Below, piece by piece: positions 1-8,906 of a stretch of DNA of 43,347 nucleotides (position 1 is its first letter; each line of letters begins with the position of its first letter). Below the pieces are notes generated by a model. It was given only the letters and a program-made list of their open reading frames with translations. It was not told the origin of the DNA and ran no database searches. The stretch is from Alphaproteobacteria bacterium (GTDB taxonomy: Bacteria; Pseudomonadota; Alphaproteobacteria; Rhizobiales; Xanthobacteraceae). The translations under genes were made by a program, and so were the position numbers. The stretch is from contig JAPLPD010000157.1 of the NCBI GenBank assembly GCA_026400395.1, positions 1 through 43,347 of the forward strand. Direction: 5' to 3'.

Positions 1-1
1 C

Positions 2-724
2 GAGGAACTGCTCGCCGCCGTGGTCGCCGACCTAATCGGCGACGTGCGGCACGTGGCGGTCGGCAACGCCTCGCCGATTCCGGCGACCGCGTCGCTGCTG
101 GCCCGCGCGCGCGGCAACGGGCGGCCCTACGTGTCGCTGCTAGGCAGCCAGAAGCACACGTTCTGGACCGACGGCGGCCGCGAGCTGTTCGACTGCGCCG
201 GCCAGGGCCGCATCGACGTGTTCTTCCTGTCCGGCGGAGAGATCGACGGCGAAGGCAACATCAACCTGGTCAGCATCGGCGATCCCGAAAAGCCAATCGC
301 GCGCTTTCCCGGCTCGTTCGGCTCGTCGTATCTCTATTTCGTGGTGCCGAAGGTGATCCTGTTTCGCACTGAGCACTCCAAGCGCACGCTGGTGCCGAAG
401 GTGTCCTACATCAGCGCGCCGGGCGGCAGCGACGACAACGTCCACCGCACCGGCGGACCGATCGCGCTGATCACCAACCGTTGCCTGTTCTCGTTCGACC
501 AGGCAACGCGGCGCTTCTGGCTGGAGAGCGTGCATCCCGGCCACACGCTCGACGAGGTGGCCGCCAACACCGGCTTCGAGTTCGACCGCCCGGCGGACGT
601 GCCGGTCACGCCCGCGCCGTCGGCCGAGACGTTGCGGCTGATGCGGCAGGTGGTGGCGCCGGAATTGGCCGATATCTACCCGCAATTCGCCACTCGGGTG
701 TTCGGATACAAGGCCGCCTCGTAG
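2..724 (+). CDS. CoA-transferase family I, subunit B (5'-truncated by window)
   Basis: The frame is open from the first bases of the window, so the true start lies upstream; the GTG at 20 is only an internal codon. About 240 residues are visible. Segments such as GNASPIPATASLLAR, an SGGEIDGEGNINLVSIG stretch near residue 80 and a Phe/Gly/Ser-rich PGSFGSSY loop resemble the beta subunit of family I CoA-transferases (glutaconate or 3-oxoacid type). These move CoA between an acyl-CoA and a free acid in the cytoplasm. The alpha subunit is expected just upstream, outside the window. A second, unrelated CoA-transferase of the CaiB/BaiF type lies at 29.7-30.8 kb, which fits a region handling CoA thioesters. 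Family assignment is fairly sure; the substrate cannot be read from the sequence. Confidence 0.82.
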   Translation, partial: EELLAAVVADLIGDVRHVAVGNASPIPATASLLARARGNGRPYVSLLGSQKHTFWTDGGRELFDCAGQGRIDVFFLSGGEIDGEGNINLVSIGDPEKPIARFPGSFGSSYLYFVVPKVILFRTEHSKRTLVPKVSYISAPGGSDDNVHRTGGPIALITNRCLFSFDQATRRFWLESVHPGHTLDEVAANTGFEFDRPADVPVTPAPSAETLRLMRQVVAPELADIYPQFATRVFGYKAAS

Positions 725-794
725 GGTTGCGGACCCTGTCGCGGCATGGTCTTTATGGGCCAGGTCGAACGAAAATCAAAAGGGGACGGAACGC

Positions 795-1898
795 GTGAAG
801 ACAGTGGAAGTCGGCGCCATCGGCGTGGGTTGGGTCGGCGGAACGCGGGTGGAAACCCTGTCGCGCACCGCGCTGGTGGACAAGCTCCACCTCTGCGACA
901 TCAAGCCGGACCGGCTCGCCGAATTGAAGGCGCGCTACCGCCCGGCGACCGCGACGCTCGACTACCAGGACATCATCAAGAACGACAACATCTCGGTGGT
1001 GTTCATCTCGACCACGCCGGAAACCAACCACTATCCGATCGCGCGCGACTGCCTGAAAGCCGGCAAGAACGTGATGCTGGAAAAGCCGATCGCGCTCGAA
1101 TTGTGGGAGGCCGACGAGCTGATCATGCTCGCCAAGCGAAACAACCTGAAATTCACCATCGGCTACTCGCAGCGCTTCAACACCAAGATCGCCTACGCCA
1201 AGAAACAGATCGTCGACGGCACGCTCGGCAAGGTGGTGTCGGTGCTGGTCAGCCGGCATTTGTCGCGCGCGCTGGGCAAGAAGATCGCGAGCCGGGTGCG
1301 GCTGTCCCCGGTGGTGATGGAATCGACGCACGATCTGGACTTCGTGATGTGGCTGCTGGAGCCCGCCAAGCCGGTGCGGGTCTATTCGCAAGGCGCCTAC
1401 GGCTACATGGAGCCGATCAACGGCTCGCACGACGTGATGTTCACCACCGTGACCATGGACAACGGCGTCGTGGTGATGATCGGCGGCGGCTGGAATTTCC
1501 CGGAGAGCTTCCCGAACTACTGCTCGACCTGGATCGAGATCACCGGCACCGACGGCGCCCTCGTCCTCGACGACACTCAGCGCGACAACTGGCTGAACAC
1601 CGAGAAGACCGGCCAAGTGTTCCCGATGTCTACCATGCCGGGCGAGCAGGTCGATCATGTGTTTGCCGGCGGCATGGGACCGGAGACCATCCATTTCCTC
1701 GAATCCTGCATCCAGAACAAGCCGGTGATGGTGACGCCGGAGAGCGCGCGCGTGGTCATGGAGACGTATTCGGCCGCGGACCTGTCCGCCGACCGTGGCG
1801 AGCCGGTGAGCCTCCCGCTCACCAACGAGACCGTCGCAGCCATCGCCGACCTCAAGGCGAAATACCGGGCAGGCATCAACCCGGCGCTGAAGGCATGA
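795..1898 (+). CDS. Gfo/Idh/MocA family oxidoreductase (first of tandem pair)
   Basis: This 367-residue protein starts at GTG 795, preceded by the purine-rich AAGGGGACGG. The N-terminus carries a glycine-rich dinucleotide fold (GAIGVGWVGG). The family signature EKP occurs in MLEKPIALELWEADEL near residue 100, followed by the YSQRF segment near residue 125. The C-terminal half is the beta-sheet substrate domain typical of the family (usual length 330-390). Such enzymes oxidise or reduce sugars, inositols or dihydrodiols with NAD(P). The gene overlaps the next one by an ATGA junction at 1895-1898, so the two are translationally coupled paralogues. The glycine motif is slightly atypical (GxGxxG spaced as GVGWVG). 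Substrate is not predictable from sequence alone. Confidence 0.85.
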   Translation: MKTVEVGAIGVGWVGGTRVETLSRTALVDKLHLCDIKPDRLAELKARYRPATATLDYQDIIKNDNISVVFISTTPETNHYPIARDCLKAGKNVMLEKPIALELWEADELIMLAKRNNLKFTIGYSQRFNTKIAYAKKQIVDGTLGKVVSVLVSRHLSRALGKKIASRVRLSPVVMESTHDLDFVMWLLEPAKPVRVYSQGAYGYMEPINGSHDVMFTTVTMDNGVVVMIGGGWNFPESFPNYCSTWIEITGTDGALVLDDTQRDNWLNTEKTGQVFPMSTMPGEQVDHVFAGGMGPETIHFLESCIQNKPVMVTPESARVVMETYSAADLSADRGEPVSLPLTNETVAAIADLKAKYRAGINPALKA

Positions 1899-3010
1899 GA
1901 GCCCAGGCCGCGGACATCGGGCTTGCGATCATCGGCGGCGGGCGCGTCGGCCTTTTCCGCGGCGAGGTGGCGAACCGCCACCCGGCGGTGAAATGGATCG
2001 GCCTCGCCGAAAAGAACCCGAACCGTGCCGGCGATGTGGCGCCGAAGATCGGCGCCGACTTCGTCACCCAGAACCATGTCGAACTGCTCAAGCGGCCCGA
2101 GGTCACCTGCGCGATCATCGCAACCGACGAGCATCTGCACGTCGATCCGATCATGGCGGCGATCGAGCGCGGCATTCCGCTGCTGATCGAGAAGCCGCTC
2201 GCCACCGACCTCGCTCAGTCCGCCAAGGTGCTGAAGGCGATCAAGGACGCCAAGATCGACGCGGTGGTCGGCTATACCCAGCGGTTCCGCCGCAAATGGC
2301 TGGCCGGCAAAGAAAAGGTGCGCACCGGCGCGCTCGGCGAAGTAACGCTGGTTACCTCGCGCGCGTTCATGAATCGTCTGGTCGCCATCGACAACTACAA
2401 GCGCACCGACGATCCGAAATCCATTTCACCGATGGTGATCTCCGGCACCCACGCGCTCGACATGTGCATGTGGTACCTGGAGAAAAAAACGCCGGTCGAG
2501 TGCTACGCGCGCTCCATCGATAAGGTGCTCGGGCCGCTCTATCAGGGCATCGACGCCACCGCCGGCATGATCATGATGTCGGACAACAGCGTCTATCATC
2601 TCAACATTTCGTGGGCGTTGCCGGTGACGTGGCCCGGCGCAGTCTATTCGCTGGAGGTCGGCATCGTCGGCACCGACGGCGTGCTGACCATCGACGACAC
2701 CCACCGCGACATGGTGCTCGCCGTCAGCAAGCCGCAGGGCGAAGGCTACGCGCCGGACCAGACGCGCCTGGTGGATTTTCTCGGCAGCTATCCGCCCGGC
2801 GACATGGCGCTCGGCGAATTGCGCGGCCCGATGGCGGACGAGACGGTGTCGTGGCTCAACCGCGTCGCGCTCGGCCTGCCGACGCCGGCCGCGACCGTCG
2901 AAGAGGCGCACAACAACCTGATGCTGACCAAGGCGCTCGACCTGTCGGCCAAACGCAAGCAGCCGGTGAAGCTGCCGCTCGACCCGGATGAGGAAAACCG
3001 CGCGGCATAG
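1895..3010 (+). CDS. Gfo/Idh/MocA family oxidoreductase (second of tandem pair)
   Basis: The start is the ATG at 1895 within the ATGA overlap with the preceding gene. The same frame is open far upstream, but that part is antisense-like shadow coding. The product is 371 residues. It has an N-terminal GLAIIGGGRVGLFRG nucleotide-binding loop, the family EKP motif in LLIEKPLATDLAQS near residue 100, and YTQRF near residue 128, mirroring the upstream paralogue. The tandem arrangement suggests two subunits of one enzyme or two consecutive redox steps. A third, more distant family member lies at 8.9-10.1 kb beside the ring-hydroxylating dioxygenase. NAD(P)-dependent oxidoreductase function is likely; the substrate is unknown. 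Confidence 0.85.
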   Translation: MRAQAADIGLAIIGGGRVGLFRGEVANRHPAVKWIGLAEKNPNRAGDVAPKIGADFVTQNHVELLKRPEVTCAIIATDEHLHVDPIMAAIERGIPLLIEKPLATDLAQSAKVLKAIKDAKIDAVVGYTQRFRRKWLAGKEKVRTGALGEVTLVTSRAFMNRLVAIDNYKRTDDPKSISPMVISGTHALDMCMWYLEKKTPVECYARSIDKVLGPLYQGIDATAGMIMMSDNSVYHLNISWALPVTWPGAVYSLEVGIVGTDGVLTIDDTHRDMVLAVSKPQGEGYAPDQTRLVDFLGSYPPGDMALGELRGPMADETVSWLNRVALGLPTPAATVEEAHNNLMLTKALDLSAKRKQPVKLPLDPDEENRAA

Positions 3011-3056
3011 AAGCCATTTCAGGCCGCACGCCGGCCGCATCCGCTGGGGGTCTACG

Positions 3057-3617
3057 ATGATCGGCAACTCGACAACGGCCTGGGGCTGGCCTGCCAAGCT
3101 GCTGCATTGGACCGGCGCGATCCTCATTCTGTTGCTGCTCGGGCACGGCTGGTGGATGACGCATCTGGCTCCCCGCCCGGACCGGTTTGCCCATTACGCG
3201 GGGCATGCGGGCCTCGGCTACGATTTCCTTGTGCTGCTGATGCTGCGACTGCTCTGGCGCTGGACCCATGCTGTGCCGGCTCTTCCTGCCGGCCTGCAAC
3301 GGTGGGAGCGAGTGTCCGCCCAGGCGGGCCATGTCAGCCTTTATATTCTGATGCTCGGCTCGACACTCACGGGCTGGGCTCTGGCCGGCACGTTCCGAAC
3401 CCCGCTGAACAAAGACGCTTTCGGACTGCCGATCCCATCGATCTACACCAGCCAGGATCGCGCCATGCATGGGCTGTTCGAAGAATCGCATGAGATTCTG
3501 TCTTATCTTCTGGCGGCGCTGATCATCGTTCACGTCGCGGGTGCGCTGCGGCATCACTTTGTGAAACACAACGACGTGTTGCGGCGCATGTGGGTTGGGG
3601 CTCGCAGCAACCGGTGA
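3057..3617 (+). CDS. cytochrome b561 family membrane protein
   Basis: This 186-residue protein starts at ATG 3057 with a GGGGG purine tract 7-12 bases upstream. Four hydrophobic segments are visible, near residues 10-32, 48-65, 82-105 and 142-160. Histidines sit where diheme b561 proteins bind heme: HWTG near residue 18, HYAGHAGLGYD near 42, a His before the third helix, and HEILSYL...IIVHVAGALRHH in the last helix pair. Such proteins pass electrons between the quinone pool and a periplasmic or membrane partner. The gene lies between the tandem oxidoreductases and a Bug receptor on the same strand. No partner is obvious in the window, although thioredoxin, CcdA and CMD-type redox genes lie near 13-15 kb. 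Confidence 0.82.
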   Translation: MIGNSTTAWGWPAKLLHWTGAILILLLLGHGWWMTHLAPRPDRFAHYAGHAGLGYDFLVLLMLRLLWRWTHAVPALPAGLQRWERVSAQAGHVSLYILMLGSTLTGWALAGTFRTPLNKDAFGLPIPSIYTSQDRAMHGLFEESHEILSYLLAALIIVHVAGALRHHFVKHNDVLRRMWVGARSNR

Positions 3618-3643
3618 TGGGCGCACGCCGTAGGGAGAATCAC

Positions 3644-4660
3644 ATGAGAAAGTATTTACTTTGTGCGAGCGTCCTGCTGATCGTGGCGAATCCGGCCGCC
3701 GCGCAGGAGGACGTCGCCTCCTTTTACAAAGGCAAGGTGGTGCGGCTGATCGTCGGCATCGGCGTCGGCTCAGGCTATGACATCAACGCGCGGCTTCTGG
3801 CGCGCTATCTGCCGAAATACATTCCCGGCAATCCCAGCGTCATCGTGCAGAACCAGCCCGGCGCGGGCTCGCTCAGCATGACCAACCAGCTCTACGCAGC
3901 GGGACCGTTCGACGGCACCGCGATCGGCGCCTCGTTCAACGGGCTGCCGACCACGCCGCTGCTGCAGCCGGCCGGCGCGCGCTTCGAGGCGGTGAAGCTC
4001 AACTGGGTCGGCAGCACCAACCGCGAAACCCAGGCGATGTACGTCTGGCACACCGCGCCGATCCAAACACTCGCCGATCTCACCAGCACGGAAATGATCG
4101 TCGGCGCGCAGGCGCCGGGCTCGACGCAGTATGATTATCCGAAGCTCGGCGAAAAGCTGTTCAACTGGAAGTTCAAGGTCATCACCGGCTACGAGGCCAC
4201 GCCGAAAATCCATCTCGCCATGGAGCGCGGCGAGGTGCACGGCACCTGGGCGAACTGGTCCACGCTGAAGGCGATCAGCGAGCAGTGGATCAAGGAGAAG
4301 AAGATCCGCATCCTGGCGCAATGGGCGCTGCGCAAGCATCCGGAGCTGCCCGACGTGCCGCTGATCCTCGAACAGGCCAAGACCGAGGAGCAGAAGCAGT
4401 CGCTTGCATTGGCGCTGGCGCGGCTGGAATTCGGCCGGCCGTTCTTCATGCCGCCGAACGTGCCGGCCGAGCGCGTCATCGCCATCCGCCGCGCGTTCGA
4501 CGCGGTGATGAAAGACAAGGACTTTCTCGACGAGGCCGAAAAGCTGAAGATCGAGATCGATCCGCTGAACGGCGAGCAGGTGGCTGGGCTGATCGAGCAG
4601 ATCTACAAGACGCCGGCCGAGACAGTCGCGCACGTGCGCGACGCGATGGCGCCGAAGTAG
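3644..4660 (+). CDS. Bug/TctC-type periplasmic binding protein
   Basis: This 338-residue protein starts at ATG 3644, six bases after TAGGGAGAA. It has a cleavable signal peptide (MRKYLLCASVLLIVANPAAAQ, cut after AAA or AAQ). The mature part begins with the family pattern FYKGKVVRLIVGIGVGSGYD, followed by the NQPGAGS segment near residue 75 that shapes the carboxylate-binding loop. Family members bind organic acids, aromatic acids and other small molecules in the periplasm, usually for tripartite tricarboxylate transporters. No TctA or TctB membrane components occur in the window, so this is an orphan receptor, as is common for the family. Its ligand is probably an acid used by the surrounding catabolic genes, which is inference from context. 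Confidence 0.88.
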   Translation: MRKYLLCASVLLIVANPAAAQEDVASFYKGKVVRLIVGIGVGSGYDINARLLARYLPKYIPGNPSVIVQNQPGAGSLSMTNQLYAAGPFDGTAIGASFNGLPTTPLLQPAGARFEAVKLNWVGSTNRETQAMYVWHTAPIQTLADLTSTEMIVGAQAPGSTQYDYPKLGEKLFNWKFKVITGYEATPKIHLAMERGEVHGTWANWSTLKAISEQWIKEKKIRILAQWALRKHPELPDVPLILEQAKTEEQKQSLALALARLEFGRPFFMPPNVPAERVIAIRRAFDAVMKDKDFLDEAEKLKIEIDPLNGEQVAGLIEQIYKTPAETVAHVRDAMAPK

Positions 4661-4683
4661 GCGCGGCTCGCAACATTCTCCGA

Positions 4684-4786
4684 CCTCACCCTGAGGAGGC
4701 GCGAAGCGCCGTCTCGAAGGATGGGCTGCAACCAACGCGCGGTCATCCTTCAAGACGCGCGCAAGAGCGCGTTCCTCAGGATGAGG
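4684..4786. repeat. intergenic inverted repeat (CCTCA..CTGAGGA type)
   Basis: Two arms of about 40 bases face each other: left 4684-4723 beginning CCTCACCCTGAGGAG, right 4744-4786 ending TTCCTCAGGATGAGG. They are imperfectly complementary around a 20-base loop. The element sits between convergent genes (Bug receptor on plus, dehydrogenase on minus), where its transcript could fold and end transcription in both directions. Elements of this look are scattered in many Bradyrhizobium-like genomes; that attribution is from memory. Confidence 0.75.
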
Positions 4787-4807
4787 TTGGGGCAAGTTGA
4801 AGTCCTG

Positions 4808-5872
4808 TTAGTCCCGTTCGCGTAGCGGCATGATCTTCAGCTCACCCGCAAGAATGTCGAGTTGCGCGACCACCTCGGGAAACACCGGCACACCATCCCT
4901 CAATCGCTCGGCGCGGCGCGACCGGCGCTGCTCACCCGGCAGTCTGATCGAGTCAAACCCCGGCAACACCTTGGAGCTTCGCAGATCGCGCAACTGGCGG
5001 TCGATCTGCGCCTTGAACACATCGATCGGCAGGAAGCGTGACACGTCGAGAGCGATGATGAAGTGCCCGGTGTTGCATTCGCTTTCGTCGTCCGCGTTGA
5101 AATCGACCACCTCGCGGCCGAACGCCGCGCCGTTGAGCACGCCCGCGAGCAGCCCCAGCACCAGCGCCAGCCCGGAGCCCTTGTGGCCGCCGATCGGCAG
5201 CAGCAGGCCATTGCCGCTCTTGGCCGAATCGGTGATCGGCTTGCCGTCCGTGGCGCTGACCATCCAGCCCTCGGGCATCGGCTTGCCCTGCAGCTTGGCG
5301 GCCTTCACGGTCCCGTAGGAGACCACCGTGGTGGCGATATCGAGCACCACCGGCGGCTCCTGTCCGGCCGGTAAGGCAATCGCGATCGGATTGGTGCTGA
5401 GCAGGCTTTCGGCGGCGCCCCACGCCGGCATGTGGTTGGCATTGGCCACCGCGGAGTAGATGCCGATCATGTCGTGCGGCAGCGCCATCGCCGCGTAAGT
5501 GCCGGCCGCGCCCGCGTGGTTTGAGCGGCGAGCGCCGACCCAGGCCACGCCGTTCTGCTTGGCCAGCGCAACCGCCGTATCGGCGGCGCGCTGCATCACC
5601 AGATGGCCCATGCCGTTGTCGCCATCGACCGTGGCTGTGGCCGACGCCGTCTGCGCGACGGTGACATTCGCCTTTGGATTGACGCCGCCGGCCTTGATGC
5701 GCCGCACGTACTGCGGCAGCCGGAACACGCCGTGCGCGTCGGCGCCGGTGAGATCGGCTTCGAGCATCAACTCGGCCACCTTCGCCGCGTCGGCCGATGG
5801 CATCCCGACCGCCACCATGGCGTCCGCGATGAGCGCGGCGATGGCAGCGGCCGAAACGCGCGCCTCAGGCAT
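4808..5872 (-). CDS. malate/L-lactate dehydrogenase family (Ldh_2) oxidoreductase
   Basis: This 354-residue protein begins at ATG 5872, one base beyond the end of the upstream amidohydrolase, so the two genes abut and are probably co-transcribed. Segments typical of the Ldh_2 / YlbC-ComC family are visible: LTGADAHGVFRLPQYVRRI (residues about 40-58), VDGDNGMGHLV near 80, GARRSNHAGAAG near 112-123 with the family His, and GGHKGSGLALVLGLL near 225. Members use NAD(P) to interconvert 2-hydroxy and 2-oxo acids (malate, lactate, ureidoglycolate, sulfolactate). In this setting it may act on a hydroxy acid from ring degradation, which is inference. Length is normal for the family. Confidence 0.87.
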   Translation of the reverse strand: MPEARVSAAAIAALIADAMVAVGMPSADAAKVAELMLEADLTGADAHGVFRLPQYVRRIKAGGVNPKANVTVAQTASATATVDGDNGMGHLVMQRAADTAVALAKQNGVAWVGARRSNHAGAAGTYAAMALPHDMIGIYSAVANANHMPAWGAAESLLSTNPIAIALPAGQEPPVVLDIATTVVSYGTVKAAKLQGKPMPEGWMVSATDGKPITDSAKSGNGLLLPIGGHKGSGLALVLGLLAGVLNGAAFGREVVDFNADDESECNTGHFIIALDVSRFLPIDVFKAQIDRQLRDLRSSKVLPGFDSIRLPGEQRRSRRAERLRDGVPVFPEVVAQLDILAGELKIMPLRERD

Positions 5873-6877
5873 TTACTTCACGCCCGCCAGCAGCTTCTGT
5901 ACCAGACCGTTGAGCATGGTGAGCTTGTCCATCTCCCCGCACGACAGCGCCTTGACCTGCCGCGCGCACTCGAAGGTGCCCATGTCGTAGGGGTAGTCGC
6001 TGCCGAGGATGACCTTGGCCGCGCCGAACTCCTGCACCAGGAATTCAAGCTGCGGCTTCGAGTGCAGGATGGTGTCCCAGTAAAACGTACGGATCGTCTC
6101 GGCCGGCGGAACCTTCAGATGCTTCTGCGGCTCCGGGCGCACATGCCAGCCGTGCTGCCAGCGGCCGGCCTGGTACGGCGTGAAGCCACCGCCATGCACC
6201 ATGTAGAAGCGAATGTTAGGGAAGCGCTCGATGACGCCGCCGAACACCAGCGATGCCGCCGCGATGGTGGTGTCGAGCGGATTGCCGATCAGGTTTTGCA
6301 GATAATAGTTCTTCAGGCGGTCGGCGCCGGCGACATTGTTCGGGTGGACCATGCAGAACGCGTTATGCGCGTTGGCGACCTGCCACACCGGCTCGAAATC
6401 GGGTTCGTCTAGATTCTTGCCGTTGATGTTGGAGCCGATCTGCATGCCCTTGAGCCCGAGCTTGCCGACCGCGCGCTCCAGCTCATCGGCGGCCGCCTTC
6501 GGCGCCTGCATCGGCAGGGTGGCAATGCCGTAGAAGCTGCGCGGATAGTCGCGAACGTGCTTGGCGATCTGGTCGTTCTGCACGATGCAAGCCGCGGTGG
6601 TGAGACCCGCGTCCTGATTGTAGAGAAACGTTTGCGGCGTATTGGAGAGCACCTGCATATCGACGTCGGATGCCTTCATGTCCTTGAGGCGTTGCTCGAT
6701 GTCGAAACCGCCGAGCGGGAATGGCCGGTACGGCACGCCCGCCACCGTCCACTCGTAGATGTCCTTCTCGATCTGCTTGAGCTTCGGCGCGACCTTCGGG
6801 GTCTCCTTTTCCAGGAGCTTCATCGTCTCTTCGGTGCAGATGTGAGCGTGGGCATCGATCGCGAACGGATTCGGCAT
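5873..6877 (-). CDS. ACMSD-like amidohydrolase (metal-dependent decarboxylase/hydrolase)
   Basis: This 334-residue protein starts at ATG 6877, preceded by AGGGAG; an in-frame start at 6913 is less likely. Metal-ligand motifs of the amidohydrolase_2 / aminocarboxymuconate-semialdehyde decarboxylase family are visible: H10-x-H12 in DAHAHI, a MVHP histidine near 190, HGGG near 245, and the late aspartate in GSDYPYD near 300. The stretch ATLPMQAPKAAADELERA also matches ACMSD closely. Relatives decarboxylate aromatic or muconate-type acids, or hydrolyse lactones and amides. Next to a ring-hydroxylating dioxygenase and a dihydrodiol dehydrogenase-like protein, a decarboxylase acting on an aromatic acid intermediate is plausible. 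The real substrate is unknown. Confidence 0.85.
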   Translation of the reverse strand: MPNPFAIDAHAHICTEETMKLLEKETPKVAPKLKQIEKDIYEWTVAGVPYRPFPLGGFDIEQRLKDMKASDVDMQVLSNTPQTFLYNQDAGLTTAACIVQNDQIAKHVRDYPRSFYGIATLPMQAPKAAADELERAVGKLGLKGMQIGSNINGKNLDEPDFEPVWQVANAHNAFCMVHPNNVAGADRLKNYYLQNLIGNPLDTTIAAASLVFGGVIERFPNIRFYMVHGGGFTPYQAGRWQHGWHVRPEPQKHLKVPPAETIRTFYWDTILHSKPQLEFLVQEFGAAKVILGSDYPYDMGTFECARQVKALSCGEMDKLTMLNGLVQKLLAGVK

Positions 6878-6897
6878 CTTGGACAACTCCCTATCAA

Positions 6898-7030
6898 CGT
6901 CATGGCCGGGCATGGTCGTTCGAAGATCGCGTCGCTTCGCTCGCCTATGTCCTGGCCATCCACGTCTTTTGTTTGTGGTTACACTAGTAAAGCAAGGCGT
7001 CGATGCCCGTCACAAGGCCGAGCATAACGA
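6898..7030. repeat. degenerate copy of GTCATG..CCGGG palindromic repeat
   Basis: The stretch begins CGTCATGGCCGGG and later has TCCTGGCCATCCACGTC, then GGCGTCGATGCCCGTCACAAGGC. These are recognisable pieces of the clean palindromes at 19931-20017 and 23184-23275. The left arm appears split by about 35 foreign bases and the right arm carries several substitutions. It lies in the spacer between the dioxygenase beta gene and the amidohydrolase gene. Confidence 0.6.
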
Positions 7031-7038
7031 ACGAAAGG

Positions 7039-7548
7039 TCAGAGCAGAAAACTCACCGCCCCCATCGCGCCCAATTCCTCGGCATCCAGAATCGCGCGCC
7101 GCTCCTGGATCTTCAGCCCCGCGTCGGTGCGCTTCAGCTTGTAGCGGTAGCGGCCGATGAACTGGCGCGGCGCCGGCTCGTTGCGACGATGGCGGAAGAT
7201 CGCGAAATTGGCCGCCACCAGGATCAAATCGCCGTCCATGCCGGTGATGCGCACGTTGGTGATCAGCCGCCGGGTGTTCGACGGCGGATACTCGGCGTGG
7301 CAATTGGGGTCTTTCAGACGGATAACGCGCTCGCGCAATCGCACGATGTCGTCGGCAATGGTGAACAACGTGAAGCGGTGATCGCCATCGGGCTTGTCGT
7401 TCGGCGGAACGTAGTACTCGGCGATGTCGGTGAGCAGCGAAAGCCAGTCGTCGAGCCGCCAGGAATCCAGCAGATCGGCCTCCTGATAGAGGAAGTCCTC
7501 CACCTCGGCGCGGGTCACCGTCGCCGCCGGATCAAGCGGCTTGTTCAT
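7039..7548 (-). CDS. aromatic ring-hydroxylating dioxygenase, beta (small) subunit
   Basis: The start is ATG 7548, within an ATGA overlap with the end of the alpha gene, giving 169 residues, normal for the family. The N-terminus VEDFLYQEADLLDSWRLDDWLSLL followed by YYVPPND is the characteristic opening of the cystatin/NTF2-like beta subunit. RLITNVRITG and QFIGRYRYKLKR lie in the middle and C-terminal strands. The subunit has no cofactor; it packs under the alpha subunit in an alpha3beta3 enzyme. Translational coupling to alpha at 7545 supports a stoichiometric complex. Substrate class is not readable from beta alone. Confidence 0.93.
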   Translation of the reverse strand: MNKPLDPAATVTRAEVEDFLYQEADLLDSWRLDDWLSLLTDIAEYYVPPNDKPDGDHRFTLFTIADDIVRLRERVIRLKDPNCHAEYPPSNTRRLITNVRITGMDGDLILVAANFAIFRHRRNEPAPRQFIGRYRYKLKRTDAGLKIQERRAILDAEELGAMGAVSFLL

Positions 7549-8861
7549 GCGGACGCTCCGTTCATCATCGCGTCCCACTTGCGCCAGAACACGCGGAGAT
7601 GTCCCTCGTCGGTGGCAAGCTGCTCCTGGCTGCTGCCCATGCCGCGCGACAGATCGGTCCACGGCACCTCACGCCACGCGGCGTAACCCTGCTGCGCCAG
7701 TTCCAGTGCCGCCACGTCATCGGGTGTCGCGAATCCGCCGGGGCCATAGAAGGTGAGGAAGGCGTGCAGCCGGCGGGCGCGTTGCGCCTCGGTCTCCTCG
7801 ACCGGACCGAGCGCCCAGGCCGTGACATGCATCAGGTCCGGCGCGACCGGCGTGAAGTGGCGCACCGTCACCGACGAACCGTCGTTGATAACGAGATTGG
7901 GAAAGATGCAAAGATTGCGGTTGGTGTTGGCGACCCGCTCCGCTCGCGCCTCGCCCAGCCGGCCCACCAGTTCCTTGCGGATGGCGTCGATGTCGGCCTT
8001 GGCCTCCTCGCCGAACACCGAAATCCAGCGCGCCACCGGACGGCCGCGGTAGTTCGGGTTGTCGGTCGTGAGATGGCCGTTGCCGAGATCCTTACCGAAG
8101 CCTTTGGTCGGCAACATGTGGCCTTTGGTCGGCGTGACGTTGACGCCGGAGTTGCGCATGTAGTTGAGCCACGTCGAATGCGTGGTGACGAGGTGGTAGT
8201 CGTCGACGCTGTTCTCGACCAAGAGCTTCCAGTTCGCCTTGATGTCGTATTCCTGGGTGCCAGCGATGATCTCCATCTTGCCGGATGGCGACTGATCGAC
8301 CACGAGATCGATGTAGTCCTTCGCGCCGGCGAGATAGGTGTGCAGGTCCTGCGCATCGGGATCGAGGTTGGCGAAGTAGAAATCCTTGTAGTGCTCGAGG
8401 CGCGCCACCGGCGTCAGGGCCTTGCCCTGCTTGTCGTAGCTCGGTGGATAGGCGTCGTCGCCGGGAATGCCCTTGACCGAACCGTCGGTGTTGTAGGTCC
8501 AGCCGTGATAGATGCACTGGAATTGCCGCGTGTTGCCCTCGCGCTCGCGGCACACCAGCGCGCCGCGATGGCGGCACACGTTGAACAGCGCGCGCACCTC
8601 GCCCTTGCGGTCACGGCAGAAGATGACCGGACGGCCGGCGACATGACGGGTGCGGAAATCGCCCGGATTCTTCACCTCGGAGGCGTGGCCGACATAGACC
8701 CAGCACTTGTCGAAGATGGCGCGGTTCTCGTTCTCCAGGATGTCGGGCGAGACGAACACCTTGCGGTGAACTTGGAAGGTCAGATTCGCGGTGTCCTCGA
8801 CGACCAATCCGCCGTCGCCATATCCGTTGGAACGGCCATCTTTATTGGTGTGATCGAGCAT
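7545..8861 (-). CDS. Rieske aromatic ring-hydroxylating dioxygenase, alpha (large) subunit
   Basis: This 438-residue cytoplasmic oxygenase has a Rieske domain with C96-x-H98 (CRHRGALVC) and C116-x2-H119 (CIYHGWTY) holding the 2Fe-2S cluster. The catalytic domain has D220-x2-H223-x4-H228 (ENSVDDYHLVTTH), which supplies two ligands of the mononuclear iron and the bridging aspartate. Such enzymes insert both atoms of O2 into an aromatic ring to give a cis-dihydrodiol. The beta subunit follows with a 4-base overlap and a Pht4-like dehydrogenase lies immediately upstream on the same strand. No dedicated reductase is adjacent; a Rieske ferredoxin is encoded at 16.1-16.4 kb and might serve. The substrate is probably a carboxylated aromatic (inference from the neighbour). 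Confidence 0.94.
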   Translation of the reverse strand: MLDHTNKDGRSNGYGDGGLVVEDTANLTFQVHRKVFVSPDILENENRAIFDKCWVYVGHASEVKNPGDFRTRHVAGRPVIFCRDRKGEVRALFNVCRHRGALVCREREGNTRQFQCIYHGWTYNTDGSVKGIPGDDAYPPSYDKQGKALTPVARLEHYKDFYFANLDPDAQDLHTYLAGAKDYIDLVVDQSPSGKMEIIAGTQEYDIKANWKLLVENSVDDYHLVTTHSTWLNYMRNSGVNVTPTKGHMLPTKGFGKDLGNGHLTTDNPNYRGRPVARWISVFGEEAKADIDAIRKELVGRLGEARAERVANTNRNLCIFPNLVINDGSSVTVRHFTPVAPDLMHVTAWALGPVEETEAQRARRLHAFLTFYGPGGFATPDDVAALELAQQGYAAWREVPWTDLSRGMGSSQEQLATDEGHLRVFWRKWDAMMNGASA

Positions 8862-8906
8862 GTCGGGCTCCAGCGGCGGGGCACGGAATTTGCGATTTCT
8901 CTATAT

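Noticed and set aside
746-1894. In-frame upstream extension of the second Gfo/Idh/MocA gene, suggesting a fused 754-residue protein
   Set aside because: The upstream part is out of frame with the first oxidoreductase, has no domain, and ATG 1895 is in a clean ATGA overlap.
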